Below are positions 1-7,231 of a stretch of 33,540 nucleotides of DNA, one piece after another. The translations under genes and the position numbers were made by a program. Numbering within the stretch: the first letter of the stretch is position 1; the number at the start of each line of letters is the position of its first letter. This stretch comes from CAZXCQ01 sp964639275. GTDB lineage: Bacteria; Desulfobacterota; DSM-4660; Desulfatiglandales; Desulfatiglandaceae. The notes under the pieces were generated by a model. That model saw nothing but the letters and a program-made list of their open reading frames with translations, was not told the DNA's origin and searched no databases. Location of the stretch: contig CAZXCQ010000029.1 of assembly GCA_964639275.1 (NCBI GenBank), forward strand, positions 1 to 33,540, in the 5' to 3' direction.

Positions 1-2
1 GC

Positions 3-755
3 CTACCGGGTGAGATATATCAGGAACTCCCTGTTGCCTTTTGGCCCGAGGAGCGGGGAGGGGATGTGCCCTTCAACCCGCCAGCCCGACTCCCGGAAAA
101 AGTCGGTGAGCCCATCTATCACCGCCCGGTGGAGATCGCGATCACGAACCACACCTCCCTTGCCCACCTGGCCCTTTCCCACCTCGAACTGGGGCTTTAT
201 CAGGGCGATGATAAAGGAATGTCTGGTGAGGAGATCCGAGACAGGGGGGACAACAAGCCTGAGGGATATAAAGGAGACATCGATGACCGCGCCGTGGATG
301 GGGTCCTCGAGGTCTCCGGGTCTGAGGCGGCGTATGTTGGTCCTCTCAAGGAGTTTTACGCGGGGGTCGTGTCTCAGCTTCCAGTCAAACTGTCCATAGC
401 CCACATCGACAGAGATCACCCGCCTGGCCCCGTGCCGGAGAAGACAGTCGGTGAACCCTCCGGTTGAGGCGCCCACATCCAGCAGGACCCGGCCCCGGAT
501 GTCCGGGGAGAAGTGCCGGAGTGCATTCTCAAGTTTTTGACCTCCCCGGCTGACATATGGGGTACCGACCTTTTTGAGGTCAATGGAGGCAGAGCCGGGG
601 ATCAGGGCCCCCGCCTTTTCCACCCGTATCCCATCAACCGCCACAAGGCCTGCCATGATCATGGCCCTGGCCTTTTCCCGGCTCCCGGCGAGGCCCCTCT
701 CAACCAGGATTCGGTCGAGCCTGGTCCTGTCGCTGTCAGGCCGGCCGGCAGAGAT
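3..755 (-). CDS. tlyA: TlyA-family rRNA 2'-O-methyltransferase (S4 domain plus FtsJ-like fold), non-canonical start
   Basis: An N-terminal S4 RNA-binding segment (LDRILVERGLAGSREKARAM, then MAGLVAVDG) is followed by SRGGQKLENAL and the SAM-binding motif DVGASTGGFTDCLL, with VDVGYGQ and a catalytic-type Lys in LIKPQFEVGKGQ. TlyA proteins methylate rRNA riboses; the 'hemolysin' name is historical. The first ATG codons (660-662, 654-656) would delete most of the S4 domain. In frame upstream there is no ATG, GTG or TTG before the stop at 768-770. The best remaining start is ATC at 753-755, seven bases after a perfect AAGGAGG that is formed by the last codons of dxs. This gives about 250 residues, usual for the family. 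The gene overlaps the end of dxs, so translational coupling is likely. Family assignment is secure; the start is inferred. Confidence 0.9.
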   Translation of the reverse strand: MSAGRPDSDRTRLDRILVERGLAGSREKARAMIMAGLVAVDGIRVEKAGALIPGSASIDLKKVGTPYVSRGGQKLENALRHFSPDIRGRVLLDVGASTGGFTDCLLRHGARRVISVDVGYGQFDWKLRHDPRVKLLERTNIRRLRPGDLEDPIHGAVIDVSFISLRLVVPPVSDLLTRHSFIIALIKPQFEVGKGQVGKGGVVRDRDLHRAVIDGLTDFFRESGWRVEGHIPSPLLGPKGNREFLIYLTR

Positions 756-2634
756 CTCTTGCCTCCTTCAAGATGCCGGCAGTATCAAGCCCGTACTTCT
801 CTCTCAGGATGTGAAGCGGGCCATGCTCCGCAAACCGATCCGGCAATCCGATCCGCTTTATCTGGACACCTGTGATGCCCAGGTCATTAAAGAGTTCCAG
901 GACCGCCCCCCCAAGCCCGCCCTGCCGGATGTTTTCTTCCACGACCAGGACCCGGCCCGTGTTGGTGCCAAGCTCTGCCAGGCCCGGGTCCAGGGGTTTT
1001 ACAAAGCGGCAGTTGACTACACCGGTGAAGAATCCCTCCCCCTCCAGGGCCCTGGCGGCCTCCAGGGCGGGGTACACCGTGCTTCCAAGGGCAAGGATCA
1101 TCAGGTCTTTACCCTCCCTGAGAACCTCTGCCCGGCCCACCGGGATCATCCGGTAGTCGGGATCAAATGGTACCCCAATGCCCTTCCCCCTGGGATACCT
1201 GACCGCCACCGGGCCGGGATGAGACAGGGCCGTATAGAGCATATGCCTCAGCTCATTTTCGTCCTTTGGGGCCATCAAGGTCATGTTTGGGAGGCTCCGG
1301 AGATAGGTAATGTCAAAGTGGCCATGGTGCGTCGGCCCATCTTCTCCCACAAGCCCACCGCGGTCGATGGCAAAGACAACCGGCAAATCGGGGAGACAGA
1401 CATCATGAATTATCTGGTCAAAGGCCCTCTGGAGAAAGGTGGAATAGATGGCGACCACGGGCCGGAATCCCTCGGTGGCAAGTCCGGCTGCAAAGGTTAC
1501 GGCATGCTGTTCCGCGATCCCCACATCCAGGAATCTCTCGGGATAGAGCCGGGAATATTCGGTCAGGCCGGTGCCCTCGGGCATGGCGGCGGTGATGGCA
1601 AAAAGCTTTTGGTTCTTCTCGCCCAGTTCCACCATGGTGTTACCAAAGACCTCTGTATAGGACTGTGGAGACCCGGGTCTATCCTTCGGGGGTGATCCCG
1701 TGGGGATGTCAAAGGCACCGACCGCGTGATAGTGGGCCGGGTCCTTTTCGGCAGGTTCGTAGCCCTTTCCCTTTACCGTGAGCACATGCACGAGGATCGG
1801 GCCTTCGAGGTGGAGGGTGTTGCCAAAGGTCTCGATAAGGAATTCGAGCCGGTGCCCCCGTATGGGGCCGATATACTTGAATTTGAATGCCTCGAACATC
1901 ATGCCGGGGGTAAAAAAGGTGATAAACGAGTCCTCGCTCTTTCGAACCAGATTCATGATGTTTTCACCGACGCCCGGAAGAGACCGGATAAAATTCTCGA
2001 GTTCCCTTCTGAAACTGACAAACCGCTTGCCCGTCATCTTGCGGCTCAGAAAAGAGGAAAAGGCCCCGACATTGGGCGCGATGGACATGGCATTATCATT
2101 GAGGACGACGATGAGGTCCTTTTCGGTATGTCCGGCCTGGTTGAGCCCTTCAAAGGCCATCCCGGCCGTCATGGAGCCGTCACCGATGACCGAAATTACC
2201 TTGCCTTTTTCGCCGGTGAGGCACTTTGCCGTGGTGATGCCCAATCCGGCAGAGATGGAGGTGCTGCTGTGTCCGGTATCAAATGTATCGTAGGGGCTTT
2301 CGGATCTTTTTGGGAAACCGCTGATGCCGCCATAGGTCCTGAGGGTATGAAATCGATCCCTTCGTCCGGTCAAGAGCTTGTGGGCATAGGCCTGATGCCC
2401 CACATCCCAGATGATCTTGTCCTTTGGGGCATCAAATACATAGTGCAGGGCAATGGTCAGCTCGACAACCCCAAGGTTTGGTGCCAGGTGACCGCCGGTC
2501 TTTGACACGGTCTCGATGATCTCCTGACGGATTTCAAAGGCCAAGGCCTCGAGCTCATCCATGGAAAGGTCCTTGAGGTCAGCCGGGCTGTTTATCCTGT
2601 CAAGGAGTCTCTGTTTTGCCTCGGCCTTGGTCAT
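736..2634 (-). CDS. dxs: 1-deoxy-D-xylulose-5-phosphate synthase
   Basis: This thiamine-diphosphate enzyme condenses pyruvate with glyceraldehyde-3-phosphate, the first step of the MEP isoprenoid pathway. At 632 residues it is full length. Visible hallmarks are TGGHLAPNLGVVEL (His49), WDVGHQAYAHK (His80), the thiamine-diphosphate/Mg motif starting GDGSMTAGMAFEG at 151 and closing with LNDN at 178-181, and the transketolase pyrimidine-domain segment DVGIAEQHAVTFAAGLA. The ATG overlaps the ispA stop by four bases (ATGA), indicating coupling, and its 3' end carries the Shine-Dalgarno sequence for tlyA. Its place beside ispA fits supply of C5 units for prenyl diphosphate synthesis. Confidence 0.97.
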   Translation of the reverse strand: MTKAEAKQRLLDRINSPADLKDLSMDELEALAFEIRQEIIETVSKTGGHLAPNLGVVELTIALHYVFDAPKDKIIWDVGHQAYAHKLLTGRRDRFHTLRTYGGISGFPKRSESPYDTFDTGHSSTSISAGLGITTAKCLTGEKGKVISVIGDGSMTAGMAFEGLNQAGHTEKDLIVVLNDNAMSIAPNVGAFSSFLSRKMTGKRFVSFRRELENFIRSLPGVGENIMNLVRKSEDSFITFFTPGMMFEAFKFKYIGPIRGHRLEFLIETFGNTLHLEGPILVHVLTVKGKGYEPAEKDPAHYHAVGAFDIPTGSPPKDRPGSPQSYTEVFGNTMVELGEKNQKLFAITAAMPEGTGLTEYSRLYPERFLDVGIAEQHAVTFAAGLATEGFRPVVAIYSTFLQRAFDQIIHDVCLPDLPVVFAIDRGGLVGEDGPTHHGHFDITYLRSLPNMTLMAPKDENELRHMLYTALSHPGPVAVRYPRGKGIGVPFDPDYRMIPVGRAEVLREGKDLMILALGSTVYPALEAARALEGEGFFTGVVNCRFVKPLDPGLAELGTNTGRVLVVEENIRQGGLGGAVLELFNDLGITGVQIKRIGLPDRFAEHGPLHILREKYGLDTAGILKEARDLCRPA

Positions 2635-3539
2635 TTCCGTCTCTCAATAATGTAGCGTGCGATCTGACGCAGGGGCTCTGCCCTGTGGTCAAACCCTTGC
2701 AGCGATTGAATCGAACCCTCCACCAGTTCCTGCCGGACCTCCTTGGCCCGGTCAATACCGATGACGGCCGGATAGGTGACCTTCCCCTTTCGTTGATCGC
2801 TCCCTGACGTCTTCCCCATGGTCTGGCTGTCACCCTCAATGTCCAGTATATCATCGGAGATCTGGAAGGCCAGCCCGATCTTCCCGCCATAGACGGTGAT
2901 GGCCTCGATCTGCGATTTGTCCCCGCCTGCAAGGATGGCACCCGATGCGACCGAGGCTGAAATCAGGGCACCTGTCTTATGGGTATGGATAAACTCTACC
3001 ACGGAGAGATCCACCGTCTTTCCCTCTGATTGAATATCGACCACCTGGCCCCCGACCATCCCGCCGTATCCGGCGGCCTTGGAGATCAGGGCGATCACCG
3101 TAAGGATGAGGTGGGGTGACACCCGCTCTGTCAATTCCGGCGCGGTCATCAGGGCGAAGGACTCGGTCAGCAACCCGTCACCTGCCAGCAGGGCAATGGC
3201 TTCATCAAAGACCTTGTGACAGGTCGGTTTTCCCCGCCTCAAAGCATCGTCGTCCATTAGGGGGAGATCGTCATGGATCAGCGAATAGGTATGGATCAAT
3301 TCAAGGGCACAGGCAACAGGCAGCACATCGGTTTCGTCCCCGCCAACGGCCCCGGCCCCGGCCATGCAAAGGATAGGCCTCAACCTCTTGCCGCCGGCAA
3401 AAAGGCTATATTTCATGGCATCGATTACGTCTGATGCCGGTCCTTCGGCGGCGGGGAAACTGGCCTCAAGCGCACGGTCCACCATGGCCTTTTTCTCTCT
3501 GAGATAAGCCGCAAGATCAAAGGGTTTCTCACTCAGCAT
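2631..3539 (-). CDS. ispA: Short-chain polyprenyl diphosphate synthase (farnesyl/geranylgeranyl type)
   Basis: A trans-isoprenyl diphosphate synthase of 302 residues that elongates DMAPP with IPP. The first aspartate-rich motif is DDLPLMDDD at 90-98, followed by RRGKPTCHKVF; the second is DDILD at 229-233, followed by GDSQTMGKTSGSD and KGKVTYP. FAGGKRLRP near 47-55 binds IPP. The open frame runs about 50 codons further upstream, but that stretch is xseB read in another frame. ATG at 3537-3539 has AAGGA eight bases upstream and is preferred; ATG at 3543-3545 is an alternative. It overlaps xseB by 11 bases and dxs by 4. Product chain length (C15 or C20) cannot be decided by eye. Confidence 0.93.
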   Translation of the reverse strand: MLSEKPFDLAAYLREKKAMVDRALEASFPAAEGPASDVIDAMKYSLFAGGKRLRPILCMAGAGAVGGDETDVLPVACALELIHTYSLIHDDLPLMDDDALRRGKPTCHKVFDEAIALLAGDGLLTESFALMTAPELTERVSPHLILTVIALISKAAGYGGMVGGQVVDIQSEGKTVDLSVVEFIHTHKTGALISASVASGAILAGGDKSQIEAITVYGGKIGLAFQISDDILDIEGDSQTMGKTSGSDQRKGKVTYPAVIGIDRAKEVRQELVEGSIQSLQGFDHRAEPLRQIARYIIERRK

Positions 3540-3771
3540 CCTCATTTTCCTTTGGCTCAAAAGGGACCTGTGTGTATTTCCCGCCCCCTTCCTGGACCAG
3601 GAGGGTGACCTTTTTTTCGGCCTCTTCCAGTTTTTTGGAACAGAATTTGACCAATCCCATCCCTTCTTCAAAGTCCTTGAGGGCGTTTTCAAGGGGCAGG
3701 TCGTTTCCCTCTAGGCCTTGTACGATCTCTTCCAGCCGCTTTAATGCCTCTTCGAATTTTTTTTCGGCCAT
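3529..3771 (-). CDS. xseB: Exodeoxyribonuclease VII small subunit
   Basis: An 80-residue, highly charged, helical protein with the family pattern FEEALKRLEEIVQGLEGNDL, LENALKDFEEGM and a following Lys/Glu-rich coiled-coil segment. XseB binds XseA to form exonuclease VII, which degrades single-stranded DNA. Two consecutive ATGs occur (3772-3774 and 3769-3771); the strong AAGGAGG lies one base from the first and four from the second, so the second is chosen. It lies 50 bases after xseA and overlaps ispA, the usual order in this clade. Confidence 0.95.
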   Translation of the reverse strand: MAEKKFEEALKRLEEIVQGLEGNDLPLENALKDFEEGMGLVKFCSKKLEEAEKKVTLLVQEGGGKYTQVPFEPKENEDAE

Positions 3772-3821
3772 CATTCCTCCTTATCCTCAACCCTTTAATG
3801 TATACCCATCCGCCCCCGCTG

Positions 3822-5165
3822 TCAAACCACGACCTTTTCTACCCGGCATCCTAATTCCCCCTGTGACAGAATCACCTGGACCTGATCGCCTTTTTTGACA
3901 CTCAATGTATCCCTGAGTACATTTTTCTCGGGCAATTTCCGGGTGATACTGTATCCGCGTCTCAGAACTGATAGAGGGCTGAGGTCCTGTATCCCCTTTT
4001 CCAGGAGGGAAAGTGCCGTCTGTTTGTGGGCGAGCTGCGCCTTTATGGCGCGGTCAAGTGATGTGGCCTGAAAAGCCAGTCGCTGTCTCATGGCGGAAAT
4101 GATGCCTAAAGGGGAGTGGATAATCAGGGACCGCCTCTCTGTCCCGAGTCGCTGCTGCAATTCGCGGAGCGTGAGATCCATGACCCTCACGAGCCGGGCA
4201 TGGATTTCATCAAGCCGCAACCATGTCTCGGCAAGGCGCTTTCTCGGGTCCTTTAGACCTCTTCCCAGGAATTCCAGTCTCTGGGTATGGTTTTTCAGGT
4301 TAAGACCGATCCCCCGGATCAACCGGTCTCTTACCTCGTTTACCCGGTTTATAAGAGTCTCCTTCTCGGCCACAAGCATCTCAGCGGCTGCGGAAGGCGT
4401 GGGGGCCCTCAGATCGGCTGCCAGGTCGGAGATGGTGAGATCGATTTCATGACCCACGGCAGAGACAACCGGCAACCTCGAGCGTCTGATGGCCAGGGCG
4501 AGATCCTCCTGGTTAAATGGCCAGAGGTCTTCAAGGGAGCCCCCGCCCCGGGTAAGCACAATGAGGTCCACATCCAGATCGCGGTTGACCAGATCCAGGG
4601 CCTTGACCATGTCAGCGGTGGCCTCATCCCCCTGGACCCGGACCGGGACAATGGTTATCTCTATGTTGGCAAATCTTCTGTGGATGATTTTTAGAAAGTC
4701 GCGGATCGCTGCGCCGGTGGGTGATGTTATGACGGCAACCCGTTGGGGAAGAAAGGGAAGGGGCCTTTTTATCTTCTCATCAAAGAGCCCCTGGGCAGCC
4801 AGCTTTTTCTTTAGCTGTTCAAGGGCCAGGGCCAGTGCACCCACCCCCATTGGTTCAAGGTAATCCAGGATGATCTGGTATTCCCCCCGGGGCGGGTATA
4901 CCCCGATCCTCCCCTGGACAATGACCTTCATACCGTCTTCGGGGATAAACCTGAGGTAGCGGTTCTGGAGGCGGAACATGACCGCCCTGATCTGGGCCCT
5001 TTCGTCCTTGAGGACCATATAGTAGTGGCCCGAGACAGGGGCGCTAAAATTGGATATCTCTCCCTCTACCCATACGAAATCAAAGCGCTCCTCCAGGAGA
5101 TCCTGGATCTCTTTGGTGAGTTCCTCTACACTATAGACTTTGGGGGTCTGGCCTTCCTTTATCAA
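3822..5165 (-). CDS. xseA: Exodeoxyribonuclease VII large subunit
   Basis: A 447-residue protein of normal length. The N-terminal OB fold shows YSVEELTKEIQDLLEERF, VWVEGEISNF and GHYYMVLKDERAQIRAVMFR. The catalytic domain follows with AVITSPTGAAIRDFLKI, VPVRVQGDEA, LTRGGGSLEDLWPFNQEDLA and SAVGHEIDLTISDLAADLRA, and then a long coiled-coil region and a compact C-terminal segment RRGYSI. It pairs with XseB in single-strand DNA degradation and repair. The annotated start is TTG at 5163-5165 without an obvious Shine-Dalgarno sequence, so the exact start is uncertain by a few codons. Upstream is a repeat block rather than a clear promoter. Confidence 0.95.
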   Translation of the reverse strand: MIKEGQTPKVYSVEELTKEIQDLLEERFDFVWVEGEISNFSAPVSGHYYMVLKDERAQIRAVMFRLQNRYLRFIPEDGMKVIVQGRIGVYPPRGEYQIILDYLEPMGVGALALALEQLKKKLAAQGLFDEKIKRPLPFLPQRVAVITSPTGAAIRDFLKIIHRRFANIEITIVPVRVQGDEATADMVKALDLVNRDLDVDLIVLTRGGGSLEDLWPFNQEDLALAIRRSRLPVVSAVGHEIDLTISDLAADLRAPTPSAAAEMLVAEKETLINRVNEVRDRLIRGIGLNLKNHTQRLEFLGRGLKDPRKRLAETWLRLDEIHARLVRVMDLTLRELQQRLGTERRSLIIHSPLGIISAMRQRLAFQATSLDRAIKAQLAHKQTALSLLEKGIQDLSPLSVLRRGYSITRKLPEKNVLRDTLSVKKGDQVQVILSQGELGCRVEKVVV

Positions 5166-5185
5166 AACTGAACACGCTTAAATTA

Positions 5186-5275
5186 CGTAACCGTTCACAG
5201 GTTCCCCGCTCAGAGAGTCGGGATCTTCGACAGGGTTCAGAGGTTCAGGGTTTCCCGATGAATCGGGATTCAGGA
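5186..5275. repeat. Dispersed GGTTCAGAGGTTC-type repeat with CCCGAT..ATCGGG hairpin
   Basis: Contains GTAACCGTTCACAGGTTC, GGATCTTCGACAGGGTTCAG, AGAGGTTCAGGGTTT and the palindrome TCCCGAT-GA-ATCGGGA (5253-5268). Related copies occur at 8768-8850, 12965-13035 (opposite orientation), 18108-18168 (opposite) and 19741-19772. The repeat runs into the 3' end of the neighbouring four-helix-bundle gene and supplies its last codons and stop. Confidence 0.8.
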
Positions 5276-5661
5276 GTATGTTTCCTTTCATGGCCTTGCT
5301 TGTAGGCCGACAAGTACTTGATGAAACCACGAATGGCAGCGCGAGTGCGTCCGGCATGATCATAAATGTCCTGAAACTCATCTTTCGTTATATATTGTTG
5401 ATCCAGCGCTACGTAAAGCTCACTCTGGACTTCAGTGCAAGACCGTTTCGCATACCTGAGAAAACGAACAAACTCTGGGTTTGTCTCCAAATCGAATCCT
5501 TCCGCAATGTTATGCATGGATGAACCTGCTGCCTTCTGAATTTGCCCCTTCAAACCGAAGTCGCGGGTGAACTTCGCCTTTCCTGTGAGAGCATATACCT
5601 TGCGAGTTAGCTCTCTGGCCAACTGCCAGGCCTCAATATCCTCAAATCGTTCTATTCTCAT
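5245..5661 (-). CDS. Four-helix-bundle protein, 23S rRNA intervening-sequence type (copy 1)
   Basis: A 138-residue protein of the bacterial four-helix-bundle/IVS family (TIGR02436-like). Key segments are FEDIEAWQLARELTRKVY, FGLKGQIQKAAGSSMHNIAE, FVRFLRYAKRSCTEVQSEL and DEFQDIYDHAGRTRAAIRGF. Family members are encoded inside 23S rRNA intervening sequences or as stand-alone genes; the related Avd protein works with diversity-generating retroelements, but the role of stand-alone members is unknown. ATG at 5659-5661 has AGAGG six bases upstream, contributed by a 15-bp tandem repeat. The open frame continues upstream through that repeat, encoding an iterated VQRFW pentapeptide. The last residues (PESRFIGKP) and the stop are encoded by a dispersed repeat, so the C-terminus looks acquired. 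Confidence 0.88.
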   Translation of the reverse strand: MRIERFEDIEAWQLARELTRKVYALTGKAKFTRDFGLKGQIQKAAGSSMHNIAEGFDLETNPEFVRFLRYAKRSCTEVQSELYVALDQQYITKDEFQDIYDHAGRTRAAIRGFIKYLSAYKQGHERKHTPESRFIGKP

Positions 5662-5745
5662 CCAGAACCTCTGAACCCAGAACCTCTGAACCCAGAACCT
5701 CTCAACCCCTGAACCCCTGAACCCCCAACCCCCGGTCTGATTGCG
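5662..5745. repeat. Tandem 15-bp repeat and degenerate GGTTCAGGGG array before four-helix-bundle gene 1
   Basis: Three head-to-tail 15-bp units, CCAGAACCTCTGAAC at 5662-5676 and 5677-5691 and a one-mismatch copy at 5692-5706, abut the start codon of the four-helix-bundle gene. They are followed by shorter degenerate CCCCTGAA units to about 5745. Being a multiple of three, the array stays in frame with the downstream gene on the minus strand. Confidence 0.85.
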
Positions 5746-5758
5746 GGGCAGGAACTTG

Positions 5759-6430
5759 CTATGGGGTGAGCACAACCAGGGCATCGACGGCGACGGGCTG
5801 GCTGTCTGAGAGTATCAACGGGTTGATGTCGATCTCCTTGATGCTTTCGTGTTCAAGACCGATGTTGCCCACCTTGATCAGGACGTCAGCCAGGCGATCC
5901 AGGTCGGCCGCGGGCATCCCGCGGATGGCGTCGAGGATCTTCCGGGCCTTGATCTCCTGCATCATTTCCAGGGCATCTCGTTTTTCGATCGGCGCCACCC
6001 GAAAGGAGACATCCCTGAGAATTTCCGTAAAGATCCCTCCGAGACCAAACATCACGCACGGCCCGAACTGGCTATCCCGTGTAAGCCCCACCACCAGTTC
6101 CCTGGGCCCCCTCACCATTTCCTGGACCAGCACGGTAGCGTTGTTATCCTTCATTTCCGCCATCATCTCCTTAAATGCGGAAATGGCCTCCTCTTCATTT
6201 CGGATATCCACTCGCACCAACCCGCGCTCTGTCTTATGGCTCAAATCCGGGGCGCAGCCCTTCATCACCAATGGGAAACCGATTTCATGGATGGCCTTTA
6301 GGGTCTCCTTTTCATCGGCTGCCTCGATTTCGCGGGTGACTGGAATGTCGTATCGCCGCAGAAGCTCCTTTGACTCATGCTCTGAGAGGGTGTTTCGCCC
6401 CTCCTTCAAGGCCTTTTCTATTATGTCCAC
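5759..6430 (-). CDS. ADP-forming acyl-CoA (acetate-CoA) synthetase, beta subunit, ATP-grasp
   Basis: A 223-residue ATP-grasp protein of the acetyl-CoA synthetase (ADP-forming) beta-subunit family. It shows an N-terminal LSEHESKELLRRYDIPV, then GFPLVMKGCAPDLSHKTERG, VLVQEMVRGPRELVVGL, FGPCVMFGLGGIFTEILRDV and the C-terminal EIDINPLI. These enzymes convert acyl-CoA plus ADP and phosphate to acid, CoA and ATP, giving substrate-level phosphorylation in anaerobes. The start is GTG at 6428-6430, four bases after GGAGGT. Its partner alpha gene lies upstream on the same strand but is separated by a four-helix-bundle gene and repeats. Acyl substrate is unknown (acetate, aryl acids or others). Confidence 0.92.
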   Translation of the reverse strand: MDIIEKALKEGRNTLSEHESKELLRRYDIPVTREIEAADEKETLKAIHEIGFPLVMKGCAPDLSHKTERGLVRVDIRNEEEAISAFKEMMAEMKDNNATVLVQEMVRGPRELVVGLTRDSQFGPCVMFGLGGIFTEILRDVSFRVAPIEKRDALEMMQEIKARKILDAIRGMPAADLDRLADVLIKVGNIGLEHESIKEIDINPLILSDSQPVAVDALVVLTP

Positions 6431-6743
6431 TTCTACCTCCCGTTCTTTGCCTATCCCCTATTTCGGAGACGATGTTCCTGCTTGCAGTTTCCTTAAAATA
6501 CCCTAACCCGGGTAGACCGGAAATTGAATATTGATGGTCTCATAAAAGGCCCCCAAGGCCGTCAATTTTCAATCGTCAATCGCCAATTCCTGAACCCTAT
6601 GGGAAAATTCCAAATCACAAGCACCAAATTATAAACAAGCCCCAAATTACAAACAAGCCCCAAATTACAAACAAATTTCAAATTCTAAATTGTCCTGCGG
6701 ACTCCCCACCTACCGGTGGGTCCCCGGTTCCCAATGAGCTAAA
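6431..6743. repeat. Gene-free gap filled by AT-rich CAAGCACCAAAT-type repeats
   Basis: From about 6597 the strand reads CCCTATGGGAAAATTCC followed by reiterated CACAAGCACCAAATTATAAA and AAGCCCCAAATTACAAAC units to about 6690. The same family recurs at 8850-8915 and 18020-18090. At 6564-6588 lies AATTTTCAATCG-TCAATCG-CCAATT, whose shorter form (without the 7-bp duplication) recurs at 7148-7165 on the other side of the four-helix-bundle gene. No open frame in the gap resembles a protein. Confidence 0.7.
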
Positions 6744-7163
6744 CTATTTCGATTTTTCCAGTATTGATGAAAATATCTTCTTCAATTCATTTGCCTCTTG
6801 CATCAAGCCTTGGGCATCATGAGCATTCTTCAGACTATTGGTTTCATAAATAAGCCTTAGCCAATAGGCGCTTTCTTTTGCTTCCTTACGGCTTATCTTG
6901 ATCCTCATCAAGAAGTCCTTTTTGCTCAACGATTCGTTAGCTTCCCTATAATTTGCACCTATTGAACCGGAGGCTTTTACCAATTGTTTGCTATCCTCAA
7001 TATTTGAAATTGTCCTGGCCAGCGTTTTCACCAAAAGCCTGACAGCTTTAGCAAATTGGAACGTTCTTTCCTCTAGATCATATTTTGGTTTGTTATTTTG
7101 AATGTTGGTCATTGGAATTTGTTTGTCATTTGTTATTTGGAATTTGGAATTTTCAATCGCCAA
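6744..7163 (-). CDS. Four-helix-bundle protein, 23S rRNA intervening-sequence type (copy 2)
   Basis: A 139-residue member of the four-helix-bundle/IVS family, of a different subtype from copy 1. Key segments are YDLEERTFQFAKAVRLLVKT, SGSIGANYREANESLSKKDF and KISRKEAKESAYWLRLIYET. The start is unclear. TTG at 7161-7163 has GGGG five bases upstream, whereas ATG at 7110-7112 lacks a Shine-Dalgarno sequence. The 17 residues between them (IENSKFQITNDKQIP) are encoded by the AT-rich repeat family. The gene is visibly more AT-rich than its neighbours and separates the alpha and beta subunit genes of an acyl-CoA synthetase, which points to insertion. Function unknown. Confidence 0.87.
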   Translation of the reverse strand: MAIENSKFQITNDKQIPMTNIQNNKPKYDLEERTFQFAKAVRLLVKTLARTISNIEDSKQLVKASGSIGANYREANESLSKKDFLMRIKISRKEAKESAYWLRLIYETNSLKNAHDAQGLMQEANELKKIFSSILEKSK

Positions 7164-7168
7164 TTTTA

Positions 7169-7215
7169 CCCCGTTAAATTCATGCCAATGAGGAGCGTAG
7201 CGGATTTAACCGGGG
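7169..7215. repeat. Imperfect hairpin CCCCGTTAAAT / ATTTAACCGGGG
   Basis: Arms at 7169-7179 and 7204-7215 pair with a single bulged base. A second hairpin of the same design (CCCCGGTGAAAT / ATTTCACGGGG) lies at 18173-18210. It sits between the acyl-CoA synthetase alpha gene and four-helix-bundle gene 2 and could form in the transcript. There is no T-run, so a terminator role is not supported. Confidence 0.65.
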
Positions 7216-7231
7216 CGCCAATTGCCAATCC

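Noticed and set aside
574..1695. A 373-codon open frame on the plus strand opposite dxs
   Set aside because: It is fully antisense to a secure, conserved dxs gene and its translation is rich in Gly, Arg and Pro with no domain character; a shadow of GC-rich codon use.
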